Shown here: one piece after another, positions 26,101-35,541 of the stretch | Layout: each line of letters starts with the position of its first letter | How positions within the stretch are numbered: the stretch's first letter is position 1 | Assembly: GCF_010119975.1 (NCBI RefSeq) | Contig: NZ_CP048222.1 | Coordinates: 1,633,501 to 1,697,500 of the forward strand | Length of the DNA: 64,000 nucleotides | From: Rhodocytophaga rosea | GTDB taxonomy: Bacteria; Bacteroidota; Bacteroidia; Cytophagales; 172606-1 | Reading direction: 5' to 3' | Notes under the pieces: model-generated | Database searches by the model: none | What the model was told of the DNA's origin: nothing | Seen by the model: the letters and a program-made list of their open reading frames with translations, nothing else | Program-made: the position numbers and the translations under genes

Positions 26101-28170
26101 GCTTCATTTTTCAGAAATGGCTTAACCATACGTAATCAACTGTCTGTGGGACATAACAAAGATCGGTATCGCTGGAACATAAGCGCTGGTAACCAGTACC
26201 AGAAGGGAATTTTGCCTACTACTTACTTGCAGCGCAATAGTTTGAAGCTAACCGGAGAGAAAACCTGGGGTAAACTTAAACTGGATGGTATGGCTTGGTA
26301 TACCCATACACACAGTCGGCAAACCCTGCGTGGTAATAATCCTTCAGGAATATTGCTGAGTTTGCTTGCTACACCACCCACCTTTATCAATGATGTGGGA
26401 TATCAGTTAGAAGATGGTAGCCAGCGGCAGGCAAGTGATTGGTTTGATAATCCTTACTGGACCAGCCAGAAAAACAGGCAACAAACAGGGCTACATAGGC
26501 TGGTAAGTAAAATTGGAGCCAGGTATGACTTGGGAAGTAACCTGCAACTGGCCTATCACTTGAATATGGATCGTTTCACAGACGAAAGACAGGCGGGAGT
26601 AGATGTACAATCGGCTGGTCAGCCAATAGGTAACCTCATGCAGCGGAAAGAACAGTTTCTGCACTGGCAGTCTGCACTCATAGTGAATTACCAAAAGCAA
26701 TGGCAGGACTTCTCGCTTCAAACCAGTGGAGGTGTTACTTACAGGGAAACCAAGCGCAACGTGAACCGGACCGATGGAACTGGTTTGCTGCAAGCCGGTG
26801 ATTTTTCTCTAGCAAATGCAAGCAGTTTGACTATTATGCGGCAAGATTTCCTTCAGCGCAATACTTCCTTTATGGGTAAAGCTTCCCTCAACTGGCGTAG
26901 TGCTGTGAACCTGGACTTAGGAATGACGCATGAGTTAACTACTACATTACCCAAGGGGTATTTGTTTTCTCCATTAGCCGGATTATCCGTTCAGCTTACT
27001 GAATTACTGCCAGTTTATAGCCAGGTGGTGAATAGTGGAAAGGTTTTTACATCCATTGGACGAATTGCTAAGGAAGCTCCCTTGTTCATCGATGCTAATC
27101 TACCACTTGCAACAGCCTCAATAGATCAAGTTACCTACAATTTTGAACGGGTTGCTACTCAAAACACTTTACTTACTAAGCCTGAAATAAATCGCAGCTG
27201 GGAAATCGGTACAGAATGGCAGTTGTTTGATGGCCGCCTGACTCTACAGGGAGTTTACTATCATACCCTGACTCAGAACCTGTATGTCCCCATCTTTAAC
27301 CAGTCCACCGTTTATCTTAAAAATGGCGGTTCCTTAGAGAATAAAGGAGTAGAAATTGATCTACAGGTGACGCCCTTACGCACACAATATTTTAGCTGGA
27401 ATACCGGAGTTCACTTCACCCGCTACCAGTCATTAGTAAAAGAACTTGCTGTGGAAAGGGTAGCACTTGCCGGATTTTCAACAGCAAGTTCTAATCTGAT
27501 TGAAGGACAACCTTATGGAGTATTGTACGGCACCCGTTACCAGCATACTGAGCAAGGGGAATTAAGTATTGGGAAGGATGGCTTTCCTTTAGTAGCTCCT
27601 ACTTCTGGAATACTCGGAAACCCTAATCCGGATTGGCTTGCCAGCGTAGAGAGCAACCTGGAATGGAAAGGATTACAACTTTCTTTCTTATTTGATTATC
27701 AGAAAGGAGGAGTGAAATGGAATGGTACGCAAAGCACCCTAGACTACCTAGGCACGTCGGCAACAAGCGGAAAGCAGCGAAGTATCACTGGTTATGTATT
27801 TGCAGGGGTAAATCCGGAAGGTGCTCTAAATACAACACTTGTCAATTTCTCAGATACTGAATCTATTAGTAATAACCGCTGGGTACGGTACGGCAAAGGT
27901 GGGATAGCTGAAGCCTATATAGAGAGAGCCTCCTCTTTGCGGTTACGGCAAGTACAATTAACCTATAATTTTAACCAGGCTTTCCTCAATCGCATCAAAT
28001 TAGATAAAGCATCATTAGGAATTTTCGCTCACAATCTTTGGATGAGTACTCCCTACACAGGAGTTGATCCGGAAACCAACCTGACGGGAAATTCCAATGG
28101 TAGAGCGCTCGATTACTTTAATACCCCTAACGTAAGGAGTTTTGGAGTCTCCTTGCATGTTGGCCTTTAA
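23128..28170 (+). CDS. Fusion: carboxypeptidase-regulatory-like domain + VIT + VWA + SusC-type TonB-dependent receptor (1680 aa)
   Basis: Domains in order: signal peptide (about 1-24); carboxypeptidase-D regulatory-like domain (25-95, 'TVKGTLMDPQSGTPLPGVNIVVKGT'), as at the start of SusC proteins; a coiled linker; a VIT domain (about 145-290, 'VKQVYINQGKKSLEAVYIFP', 'AREQYEQA'); a VWA domain (about 405-570) with an intact MIDAS DVSGS (411-415); a plug domain from about 766 ('LSEVVVTCYG', 'TLQGRVSGVVAQQ', 'SVRIRGNTSL', 'PLYIVDGIRV'); and a 22-strand-type barrel to the end ('VRSFGVSLHVGL'). The plug plus barrel alone is about 915 residues, so the receptor part is complete. The VIT-VWA module is inserted where a normal SusC goes straight from regulatory domain to plug. 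No SusD or TonB gene is adjacent. The module should lie in the periplasm, where it could bind metal-dependent protein ligands or gate the receptor; this is inference. One uninterrupted frame of 5 kb argues against an assembly artefact. Confidence 0.92.
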   Translation: MTKYYSLLLLATLLILLNVYSQAQIRTVKGTLMDPQSGTPLPGVNIVVKGTAQGTTTDSNGYYELKAPVGATLVISYIGYTTQEVIVPPLTDQETQAEKHLQAQLDSLKQEQAKIKTYRHTIPDSPEDKTLSPYFFVQSDDPTLDAMPLHSTSASVNISGVIAEILVKQVYINQGKKSLEAVYIFPGSTRAAVYGMSMQVGKRHITAKIQEKQQAREQYEQAIHAGKTATLLEQKRPNVFQMNVGNILPNDTITVELRYTELLTATDGTYAFVYPTVVGPHYSETPDDAAHTDEKWVQNPYLTEGKAPTYDFNLTTRLNAGLPIQKVFSPSHQVNITFADKNTAQISLDPTEKTGGNRDFVLRYRLRGGQVESGLLLHPGEEENFFLLMMQPPDKPTLAQIPPREYVFILDVSGSMHGFPLDVSKELMQKLLTNMRPEDRFNVILFAGMSSIFSEDESVEANEGNISRAIAFINRQKGSGSTSLLPALQRALALKGTEGYARTFALITDGYVDVEKRAFELVRQHLNEANFFAFGIGSSVNRYLIEGLAHTGMGEPFFASNEREARKVGNEFIELLEHPVLTNIQLDFGGLDVYDVEPTSIPDVFAGRPIIVFGKYKGTAQGTIRLNGLSGHTAYTQKIEIASARSDHNQALRYLWARERIKYWDDYASFFEDNSSYYNATGKGPHTSKLQQNITQLGLKYNLLTAYTSFIAVDSLVRTEGSPIEVKQPLPLPQGVSNYALSGAIAGVQVRGFSPVMGLTPDIQSLSEVVVTCYGMQTKKDITASISTISSNNFQPTPSGSIEQTLQGRVSGVVAQQNAGVPGGSTSVRIRGNTSLALSNSPLYIVDGIRVDNSESGNGTGGFDNANRMSDFSLGEIESIQVIKGPSATALYGSQGVGGVVVITTKNFHNKWGKYPQVAFTSSISAEQVNRLPQLQTGFAQGRPLAGELSYQAIDEPFSWGPRIADLAVSPDGQVVPHGLNAGRPLPVNQPASFFRNGLTIRNQLSVGHNKDRYRWNISAGNQYQKGILPTTYLQRNSLKLTGEKTWGKLKLDGMAWYTHTHSRQTLRGNNPSGILLSLLATPPTFINDVGYQLEDGSQRQASDWFDNPYWTSQKNRQQTGLHRLVSKIGARYDLGSNLQLAYHLNMDRFTDERQAGVDVQSAGQPIGNLMQRKEQFLHWQSALIVNYQKQWQDFSLQTSGGVTYRETKRNVNRTDGTGLLQAGDFSLANASSLTIMRQDFLQRNTSFMGKASLNWRSAVNLDLGMTHELTTTLPKGYLFSPLAGLSVQLTELLPVYSQVVNSGKVFTSIGRIAKEAPLFIDANLPLATASIDQVTYNFERVATQNTLLTKPEINRSWEIGTEWQLFDGRLTLQGVYYHTLTQNLYVPIFNQSTVYLKNGGSLENKGVEIDLQVTPLRTQYFSWNTGVHFTRYQSLVKELAVERVALAGFSTASSNLIEGQPYGVLYGTRYQHTEQGELSIGKDGFPLVAPTSGILGNPNPDWLASVESNLEWKGLQLSFLFDYQKGGVKWNGTQSTLDYLGTSATSGKQRSITGYVFAGVNPEGALNTTLVNFSDTESISNNRWVRYGKGGIAEAYIERASSLRLRQVQLTYNFNQAFLNRIKLDKASLGIFAHNLWMSTPYTGVDPETNLTGNSNGRALDYFNTPNVRSFGVSLHVGL

Positions 28171-28344
28171 AAAGTAAATATAGAGTCATGAAAAAGGAAA
28201 TAATCTTTTTAGTTAAGCTAACTAAATATTTTACCATGACTTTATATATAATAATTAGTTTGAAGATAAAATACTTTCATAGATCGTAATTAAATATTCT
28301 TAAATTCTTTCTACTAATCACACAAGTTTTACAACTATTATACG

Positions 28345-28378
28345 AAGCCTTGTAAGCCGCTACCTTACAAGGCTTTGC
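28345..28378 (+). terminator. Terminator-like hairpin after the VIT-TonB fusion gene
   Basis: AAGCCTTGTAAG (28345-28356) pairs perfectly with 28364-28375. The T run after it is short, so it is a weaker terminator. Confidence 0.6.
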
Positions 28379-29159
28379 TGTTGGGGATATACTACAGGTG
28401 ACAGTTTTCCGATTAACAGAAACAATAAATTTAGATTCTTTCATTGAGGCTCAACTATTGAAACTAATGCTAATCTTCAATTAGTTTGCTTTAAAATTAT
28501 AATGCAAGGGGAGTATCCATTTTAACGGGTGAATACCAGACGGAACCTATCATTTTATTATTAGTACTGACAACCAAACATACAAACAATCTTTTCACAT
28601 ACGGACCATTTCTATGCATATAGTTACAAAAGCCGAAGAGTATCCACCTTTGGTGCAGAGAACCAAATAACCTTTCTGACAGCCCACTATTAATGTTTGC
28701 CCCAATAATTAACAAGGTGCAGCTTAGTTGATTAAATCTAAAGGTAGCCCAAGGCTATTGAGGTTTTTCCTCGAGAAAGTGGACGATAGGTTAAGAGCTT
28801 TATGATAATGAGTTTGTAGTTTATTGAAAAGTTATAATTAATTTTTAGAACATATATCCAGGTTGAAAAGAATGCCCATTTTTGGTAATTTCAGTAAGGC
28901 ATAACATAAATAAAGTAATTTCAAATCGATAAATTTACTCTTCTCTGATCCTCCATTTTTCTGTGGAACTCCTTAGCAGGCAAGCTATTTACTTGCAGTA
29001 AGAAGACTACCAAGCAAGCCAATTCGCATAATAGATCAGTATAGAGTTAGCTTCTCTAGTTTTTGATTATTTCCTACATGGCTTTCTATTAGAAAGGAGA
29101 TGTATGTTAGCGTTTCTGCTTAATAACCAGGATATTGGTTAGGCATAATATGTACTTAC
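28379..29159. other. Intergenic region, nothing recognised
   Basis: The only ORF of note (28497-28715, minus) has no protein-like features. No RNA gene, intact repeat or insertion-sequence remnant could be supported. Confidence 0.5.
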
Positions 29160-29390
29160 ATGGATGAACAGAAACAAATTATTTATGGCATTCTAGGATG
29201 CTGCCTCGGTATCGTAGTTGGCTTTGCGATTGGATTTCCCATCATATTTCAATTAAGTTATGAAAAACGGGGATACATAGGCGTTCCTTGTATGTTGATC
29301 CTGGTATTAGCTACCTGCACCATCGGAGGAATTATTGGGGTGAAGCTTGCAAAAAGAAGCGAGAAAGAACCGGTAGAATATGATATGTAA
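29160..29390 (+). CDS. Small two-helix membrane protein (76 aa)
   Basis: The 76-residue protein has two hydrophobic helices (about 9-31 and 42-63) separated by a short charged loop 'SYEKRG'. The C-terminal tail is charged ('KRSEKEPVEYDM'). The Gly-rich helices (GILGCCLGIVVGFAIGFP; IGGIIGV) suggest packed membrane hairpins. I recognise no family, and the gene stands alone. Confidence 0.55.
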   Translation: MDEQKQIIYGILGCCLGIVVGFAIGFPIIFQLSYEKRGYIGVPCMLILVLATCTIGGIIGVKLAKRSEKEPVEYDM

Positions 29391-29922
29391 AATCATTGAA
29401 CCCAGACCTTTTCCTCAGAAATATTTTTCACTCGCTGATATACATGACTATGTTTACCAATGGGTGTAGAGGCATCGAATGGTTAACCATATTTTTGACC
29501 AACACCAAGTCTTCGAAAAGAAAGAAAGTATTTATTCATATTTCACTTCTCCAACAGATAAAAAGTCTGGATAAATCACTAGCAAACATACTATCTTATG
29601 GAAGCAGGAGGTATTTACCGATATTGACTTGAAGCAGAAGGACAAAGAGAGAAACCTGAAGAAGGGAAAAATTAAAAATAAAAAAATCAGTGCAGCAAGC
29701 AATATAGCACCTGCTACCAGCCAGGCTGCTCCGGGGTAAAGATTTAACAACTGGTGGTGTGGTTACTTGCTCCGATAAGGTATGTAACTTTGTAGCAGAA
29801 TCCTATTACTACTTATATTATTCAGGCTATAAAACTTAGTCACTCCAAGGGATTTGATCCAATGCAGCTTTAGAGTAGGGAATACCTATATATGCAGTGC
29901 TTTCTACATAAATTCGGATCTT
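29391..29922. other. Intergenic region, no supported gene
   Basis: Two overlapping, oppositely oriented ORFs of 72-78 codons occur here. Neither shows a clear start context, family resemblance or balanced composition. Some of this may be decayed coding sequence. Confidence 0.45.
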
Positions 29923-32241
29923 TTACATTGCATTCAATTCCTCTACGGTAAAAGCATTTTGGCGAGTATTTAGCTTTTGACGGATTTTAGCTACTTCTTC
30001 TACAGTTACTTTATCGGCATTGTTTTGCCATGATTTTCGGATGAAACTTAATAACTGTGCTACTTCTTCATTTGTCAACTCTTTATTATAACCAATTCCA
30101 GGCATATCTCCATTTATTTCCGGTGCCTTGTACAATCGTCCTCTTACTTCTACCGGGCCAGTCAAGCCATATAATACGATGGAGATAAGTTTCTCTTTAT
30201 TTCCTGTAACCCATTCTGATTGATTTAAAGGAGGCCCCAATGATTGAACACCATTACCATCCGGGCCATGGCATGTCTGGCAGATGGAAGTAAACATAAC
30301 AGCTCCTTTGGGAAATTCTTTTTTCAAGGCTTCCGGATTCCGCCTTGCCTGTGCATTTTGTATTTGAGTAATTACCCGATTTGTCTGGGTGTAAATGGCA
30401 AGATTAGTATCCGATACCAGAGCAGGTAATTCTTTCAGGAAAACACTTTCACGGTCCTCCACATTGCTAATCACAGCATCTGCTACATAGATATCATCCG
30501 GATATTGTTTTACTACTTTCTTTACTAATTTATTTGCTGCATTCCGCTCAATAGATTCTATATAATGTATCAGAAAAGCGATATAGGGTGCCGCTAAGGT
30601 ATCTTTTTGTTCAACCATTCGCTCCATCACCGGCAGATATTGTGTATAGTTCGTTTTATTGATCAGGGAGGGCAATACGCTTAATGCCTGCATCCGGATA
30701 GGCCACATTGTTTGTTGTAACAAGGCTACTACTTCTTCTGTCTGCAAGGCATCCAAGCCTTCCAGAGTCCAGAGTGCATGGATAGTTTGAAGAGGATTAG
30801 TAGTTTCTTTTAAGGATTGCTTTAAAGCAGGAATGACTTCTTTGTATTTACCATCTATCAGCCTTTGCTGGGCATAGTCCCGCACCCATCCATTAGGATG
30901 CCCTAATAAGGTCACAAACCATGTGGGCTGATCAGGCAGTGGGCCTCTTTGCTCTTTTTTCCCTTTGGGAACCACTTTATAAATACGGCCACAATTGAGC
31001 GGCTCAGTTAACTGGCGCTTGGCAATTTCCTGTTTCAGATACGTAGTTAAATACGTTTTATGTTGAATAATACCCCGGTACATATCTACTATGTATAAAG
31101 CGCCATCTGGGGCATTGTACAGGTTTACCGGCCGGAAACGTTCATCCAGGCTTGTTAAGAACTCTTTGCCTTTATACGCTTGCCTGCCCTGGATAATATA
31201 TCCCTGCTCAGAGATACTATTTCGTTTGATCAGATTAGCAGATGGTTCAGCTACAAAAACAGCAGATCCATACGCCGGGCCAAACAAATCACCCCGGTAG
31301 ACCAGCGTACCACAGGCAGCAGTAAAATTTACTAAATGCAGGCTGTCATCTAATACATCTTTCATATATCCTCTGTTCACCCCAGGTGTAGGTCTGGCCG
31401 GATATACTTTGTTGTCGGCTACTATTTTTTTATTAAAGCCTGCGACACTCCGTTGATTTTTATTATACGCTCCCAGACCAGGAGAAAAATAATCTCCCAA
31501 TACATTTTCCGAATTAGTATTGTAATACAGGCGTCCGTAATTATCCTGGCTTATTCCCCACTGGCCACGAAAGTGGGTTCGTTCAATTTGCCAGGTATCG
31601 CCTCTTTTGCGATACCGCTTACTCGATTTGGAATTATAAATCCAGTTATCCATCGCCCGTAATAAACCATTGGGCTGGTGTTCGACGTTGCCGCCATCTG
31701 TATACGCTTCGTCTACCAATACTCTTTTCCCTGGTTTGTCATTGTTGATTGGGTAGTACCACAGGCGTGGGGGTTCGGCAACCAATATGCCATCTTCAAT
31801 CAAACAAAGTGCTCTTGGCAATACCAGTGAATCCAGAAATACCTTCCGTTCATCCGCTACACCATCCTTATTTGTATCTTCCAGAATCACGATTTTGCCG
31901 CTTGGTACCTCTTCTCCTGTACCTATGGTATCTGGCATATACCCGTTCATTTCTATTACCCAGATGCGCCCTTTGCCATCAAATGTTAAGGCAACCGGAG
32001 AACTTACCAATGGCTCAGATGCTACTAATTTTACTTCAAATCCATCTTCTACTTGCATCTGCTCCATAGACTGTTGGGGTGAAAGTACAGGAGAAGAACT
32101 GAAATCAATTTTTGAAGGGGGAGCTACCTTGGTTTCAAGTGTGGCTACCACTTGATTTGCTCCCTTTGGTTTATTGGTTTGACAATAAGTTAATGTACAG
32201 CAACAAAGGAGCAAAAGCGCGTAATAAAAGAATTTGTTCAT
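29923..32241 (-). CDS. Exported PVC-type c-type cytochrome with propeller dehydrogenase and HEAT-like regions (772 aa)
   Basis: A lipoprotein signal ends at the Cys of 'TLTYCQTN'. Residues about 55-420 form a membrane-bound-dehydrogenase/PQQ-type propeller ('DGFEVKLVASEPLVSSPVALTFDGKGRIWVIEMNGY'). Residues about 430-620 are helical repeats of the HEAT kind. The C-terminus is a cytochrome c domain with CQTCH (654-658) and a likely Met ligand in 'DMPGIGY'. Such proteins probably oxidise a sugar derivative in the periplasm and pass electrons to the heme. The gene is the last of a minus-strand block with an MFS carrier, an enolase-superfamily enzyme and an isomerase. Confidence 0.88.
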   Translation of the reverse strand: MNKFFYYALLLLCCCTLTYCQTNKPKGANQVVATLETKVAPPSKIDFSSSPVLSPQQSMEQMQVEDGFEVKLVASEPLVSSPVALTFDGKGRIWVIEMNGYMPDTIGTGEEVPSGKIVILEDTNKDGVADERKVFLDSLVLPRALCLIEDGILVAEPPRLWYYPINNDKPGKRVLVDEAYTDGGNVEHQPNGLLRAMDNWIYNSKSSKRYRKRGDTWQIERTHFRGQWGISQDNYGRLYYNTNSENVLGDYFSPGLGAYNKNQRSVAGFNKKIVADNKVYPARPTPGVNRGYMKDVLDDSLHLVNFTAACGTLVYRGDLFGPAYGSAVFVAEPSANLIKRNSISEQGYIIQGRQAYKGKEFLTSLDERFRPVNLYNAPDGALYIVDMYRGIIQHKTYLTTYLKQEIAKRQLTEPLNCGRIYKVVPKGKKEQRGPLPDQPTWFVTLLGHPNGWVRDYAQQRLIDGKYKEVIPALKQSLKETTNPLQTIHALWTLEGLDALQTEEVVALLQQTMWPIRMQALSVLPSLINKTNYTQYLPVMERMVEQKDTLAAPYIAFLIHYIESIERNAANKLVKKVVKQYPDDIYVADAVISNVEDRESVFLKELPALVSDTNLAIYTQTNRVITQIQNAQARRNPEALKKEFPKGAVMFTSICQTCHGPDGNGVQSLGPPLNQSEWVTGNKEKLISIVLYGLTGPVEVRGRLYKAPEINGDMPGIGYNKELTNEEVAQLLSFIRKSWQNNADKVTVEEVAKIRQKLNTRQNAFTVEELNAM

Positions 32242-32452
32242 TTTAATATCTTATTATCTTAGCGTAAGCCGCTATTTCCGATGAAGTTTTAATTTTATCA
32301 TGCTAACTTTTAAGATCGGAATATATATAGCTTACGTGCTTTGTTATTTACATAACTTCATTTCATAGAATCTGGTTTTAGGAAAACTATTGAAATGCTA
32401 TAAAAATTTCAACTCAAGTAGAGATACAACTGTTTTTAACGCTGCTAATTGC

Positions 32453-33739
32453 CTACAGTTCTATAGGTTTCATTCGGGAAGTAAGGAAGTGTATAATCAG
32501 CCAGGCTGTAAAATAAGCTAACCCACAAATGATAAACAGGATGTTATAACCGGCACCAATATTGCCTGCCGCTTTGTAATAATCTAGCAATGAGCCCACC
32601 AGTAGAGGAAACAAAGTAGATCCTATTGATCCGGCCATCCCGCCGATCCCCACGACAGAACTTACGGCTCTTTTAGGAACAATGTCGGAAACAACGGTGA
32701 AAATATTAGCGCTCCAGGCCTGATGAGCCGCTGCGGCGATACTGATGATACCTACGGCTACCCATATGTTTGATGCATATCTGGCCAGTATAATGGGTAA
32801 CACAGCTATAGCCACGCCAAGCAGGGTAGCTTTTCTCGCTTTTAACACAGGCCATCCTCTTTTAATTAAAAAAGAAGAGATATATCCGCCGCCAATACTC
32901 CCAAAAGTTGTCGCTGTATATACAACCGCCAGATGCAAACTAGGCTTTGTCAGATCCAGCTTAAAAGTAGTAGCGAAATAGGAGGGTAACCAAAACAGGA
33001 AAAACCACCAGATAGGGTCCGTAAGTACTTTACCAACAATAAATACCCATGTTTGCCGCAAACTTAGCAAGCGGCTCCAGGATATAGCTACTGCATTTGG
33101 GGAAGCGGCAGGCTCATGGTCGCTATGAATGTATTCATATTCCCTGGAAGATAACTTTTTATGGCGGGAGGGAATTTCATAATATATCCACCAGAAAATC
33201 AGCCATATAAAGCCTATAGCGCCTGTGATCAGAAAGGCTTCCTGCCAGCCATAGGCACCCAGTATCCAGGGAACTAATATAGGAGCCGCCACTGCGCCAA
33301 TGCTGGTGCCTGAGTTAAAAATACCGGTAGCCAATGCACGTTCTTTCTTAGGAAACCACTCAGCCACTGCTTTAACGGCTGCCGGAAAGTTACCGGCTTC
33401 TCCTAATCCTAATACGCCTCTTACCAGTCCAAAGCCGAAGGTGCTTTTTACTAAGGCATGGGCCATCGCAGCAATACTCCAGATAATAATAGAAATAGAA
33501 TAACCCAGTTTAGTACCTATCTTATCAATAAAATTTCCGAATAGAATATACCCCAACGCATAGCAGGCCGCAAAAACCATTACGATATTTCCATAATCTG
33601 TTTCGCTCCAGCTAAACTCTTTCTCCAGGGTAGGTTTTAGTAAACCGATTACCTGCCTGTCTATATAGTTGATGGTGGTAGCAAAGAAGAGTAAGGCACA
33701 AACTGCCCAGCGATAATTTCCAATTTTAGTTTCTCCCAT
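32453..33739 (-). CDS. MFS transporter, ExuT-like (anion:cation symporter family)
   Basis: The 428-residue protein has twelve predicted membrane segments and the ACS-family signature 'TTINYIDRQVIGLLKPTLEKEF' at the N-terminus. 'GLGEAGNFPAAVKAVAEWFPKKERALATGIFNSG' follows at the TM4/5 region, as in hexuronate transporter ExuT and its Bacteroidota relatives. It probably takes up a hexuronate or related sugar acid by proton symport. The neighbouring enolase-superfamily and isomerase genes support sugar-acid use. Confidence 0.92.
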   Translation of the reverse strand: MGETKIGNYRWAVCALLFFATTINYIDRQVIGLLKPTLEKEFSWSETDYGNIVMVFAACYALGYILFGNFIDKIGTKLGYSISIIIWSIAAMAHALVKSTFGFGLVRGVLGLGEAGNFPAAVKAVAEWFPKKERALATGIFNSGTSIGAVAAPILVPWILGAYGWQEAFLITGAIGFIWLIFWWIYYEIPSRHKKLSSREYEYIHSDHEPAASPNAVAISWSRLLSLRQTWVFIVGKVLTDPIWWFFLFWLPSYFATTFKLDLTKPSLHLAVVYTATTFGSIGGGYISSFLIKRGWPVLKARKATLLGVAIAVLPIILARYASNIWVAVGIISIAAAAHQAWSANIFTVVSDIVPKRAVSSVVGIGGMAGSIGSTLFPLLVGSLLDYYKAAGNIGAGYNILFIICGLAYFTAWLIIHFLTSRMKPIEL

Positions 33740-34027
33740 CGGATAAGGTATTTGTTTGCTGATTATAGTATTTTTTCCTTTACTGCCTTTTGCACATCAT
33801 TCTAAGTTAAAAGAATAATGGACCTGTAAATATATTTTACAGGTTACTAAAACTTTATGAGTATACAAAATGGGTAGTTATTATCGCTTCATTAAATAAT
33901 TTAACAAATTATGGTTCTCCTAACTGAGGCCTTTTACATGCTATCCTGGTTCTTTGATGGGAGTTATTACTTACGAAAGTATGGCTACATGCTGAATTAT
34001 AACCTGTTTTATAAAATACTTATCATG

Positions 34028-35413
34028 CTAGCTCTTTCTAAATATTTCCTGGTAATGTACCGATGGCTCAAAAATACCGGCACTTCGCTGATAAAATTCG
34101 TCCTTTAATTCAAAAACGCCATTCTTTCGTATATTCCAGGAAGCTGTGCCAGCCGGGTTGTAGCCCATCATGGTTGGCCAGTTCCGGTATTGGGCATCGC
34201 CGTTGGTTTCCATCAATCCCATCCCAATACCGGGGAAGGGACTTAAACGGGCAGCCAGGTTTTTGTGCCAGTCCACCAGGATTGGATTCACCGTTAAGTC
34301 GGCGCAGAGGCAAGGAATATTACGCTCCTGGGCAAGTTTGGCTACTTTCATAGAAAAACTTAAGGTTTTAGCTATCCCTTTTAATACCAGAGCTCCATAT
34401 CCTTGTTCTAAACGACGGAGGGCAGTTGCTTCATCGTGAACGCTTTCGTCTCCGGCAATCAGTATTCCTAAATCCTTGACATTTTCTTCGCTTTTTTCAT
34501 TTAATGGTTCTTCGGCAAATAAAATCTGGTCGATTGCACCTATTTTCTTCGCATGATCCAGGTAGCGTTGAAAGGTTTCTTTTTTATCATACCTGGCATT
34601 GGGATCAATGGTGTAAATGAGTTTGCCATTATTCATCTGGCTGGTGTGGAAACCTTTTAAGGTGGTATGAATCTGGGTGAGGCGCTCGCAGTCTTTTTGT
34701 AGCATTTCGGATTGGGTGCCGGGAGCACCCGATTTTAATTTAAATACAAAATATCCATCTTCGGCTGCTTTTTTCAGTTCTTCTATTGGCATACCATAAG
34801 GCACCTGGTACATTATAGCGATCTTATTGTTGCGGGCGCTAAGGGCTTTACTGTATTGAGCTGGCACCATCTGATCAAAACTTGTAAAATTATTCTCGGT
34901 GGCATATATGAGCCAGGCAGCATTATCTATGGCTACCAGAGAAATATAAACAAAGATGGGGTTTAAATCAGATTTGCCTGTTATACGCTTTCCTGTAGCA
35001 ATCACTTCAGGCATTATTTTTTCCAGCAATTCAATGGGGGTAGTAAACTGGGTTTGTTTGACCAGGTGCAGCACTTTTTCAGTGAGGGCATATTTGAGGG
35101 CGTTGCCGCCGGCTTCAGAGTGCGCGGCAAATAAATCAGGATCGCCATAGAGCACGCTTTGGGTACCCAGCCCAATGCCGCTTTTGCCTGTCTGGGATTC
35201 CAGGCGGACAATCGTTTGCCACAGTTCAGTCAGGTAGCCTCCTTTAAATCCAAAGGGGCGTATTAATTTTTCGCGTTCAAAATCAGAGTTGGTTTGCGTA
35301 ATCTTAATGGTTTTCAGATCTGGATGTGCTGGTGTCTGTGTCAACGATTGTACACGGATCGTACTCAATGCAGCCAGTGCACCTGCCGATTTTAAAAGGT
35401 TTCTTCGGTTCAT
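34028..35413 (-). CDS. Exported enolase-superfamily enzyme (mandelate racemase/muconate lactonizing type)
   Basis: The 461-residue protein has an RR-type signal (NRRNLLKSAGALAALSTI), suggesting Tat export. The barrel carries KLK in 'YFVFKLKSGAPG', the KxK motif of the MLE/dipeptide-epimerase branch. The probable metal ligands are D in 'YTIDPNARYD', E in 'LFAEEPL' and D in 'IAGDESVHD', with a later Lys in 'LVLKGIAKT'. It would abstract an alpha-proton from a carboxylate substrate (epimerase or dehydratase). Export is unusual for this family, but RR signals are common on such catabolic genes in Bacteroidota. Confidence 0.85.
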   Translation of the reverse strand: MNRRNLLKSAGALAALSTIRVQSLTQTPAHPDLKTIKITQTNSDFEREKLIRPFGFKGGYLTELWQTIVRLESQTGKSGIGLGTQSVLYGDPDLFAAHSEAGGNALKYALTEKVLHLVKQTQFTTPIELLEKIMPEVIATGKRITGKSDLNPIFVYISLVAIDNAAWLIYATENNFTSFDQMVPAQYSKALSARNNKIAIMYQVPYGMPIEELKKAAEDGYFVFKLKSGAPGTQSEMLQKDCERLTQIHTTLKGFHTSQMNNGKLIYTIDPNARYDKKETFQRYLDHAKKIGAIDQILFAEEPLNEKSEENVKDLGILIAGDESVHDEATALRRLEQGYGALVLKGIAKTLSFSMKVAKLAQERNIPCLCADLTVNPILVDWHKNLAARLSPFPGIGMGLMETNGDAQYRNWPTMMGYNPAGTASWNIRKNGVFELKDEFYQRSAGIFEPSVHYQEIFRKS

Positions 35414-35541
35414 AAGGATCGATAAGCAAGCTTAAATTAACTAAAGCTTCTTGCTAAGCCATTTAAGTTAACAATGGATTTTCAAAATCCATTGTTAACA
35501 GATAAATAAGGCTAGGTAATTGAAAAAAGGCCTGATTTTTA

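Noticed and set aside
28497-28715. 72-codon minus-strand ORF
   Set aside because: Low-quality composition with no start context; treated as intergenic.
29396-29750. Two overlapping ORFs on opposite strands (78 and 72 codons)
   Set aside because: They conflict with each other and neither resembles a known protein. One has a hydrophobic stretch, but this arises from an A/T-rich purine tract.
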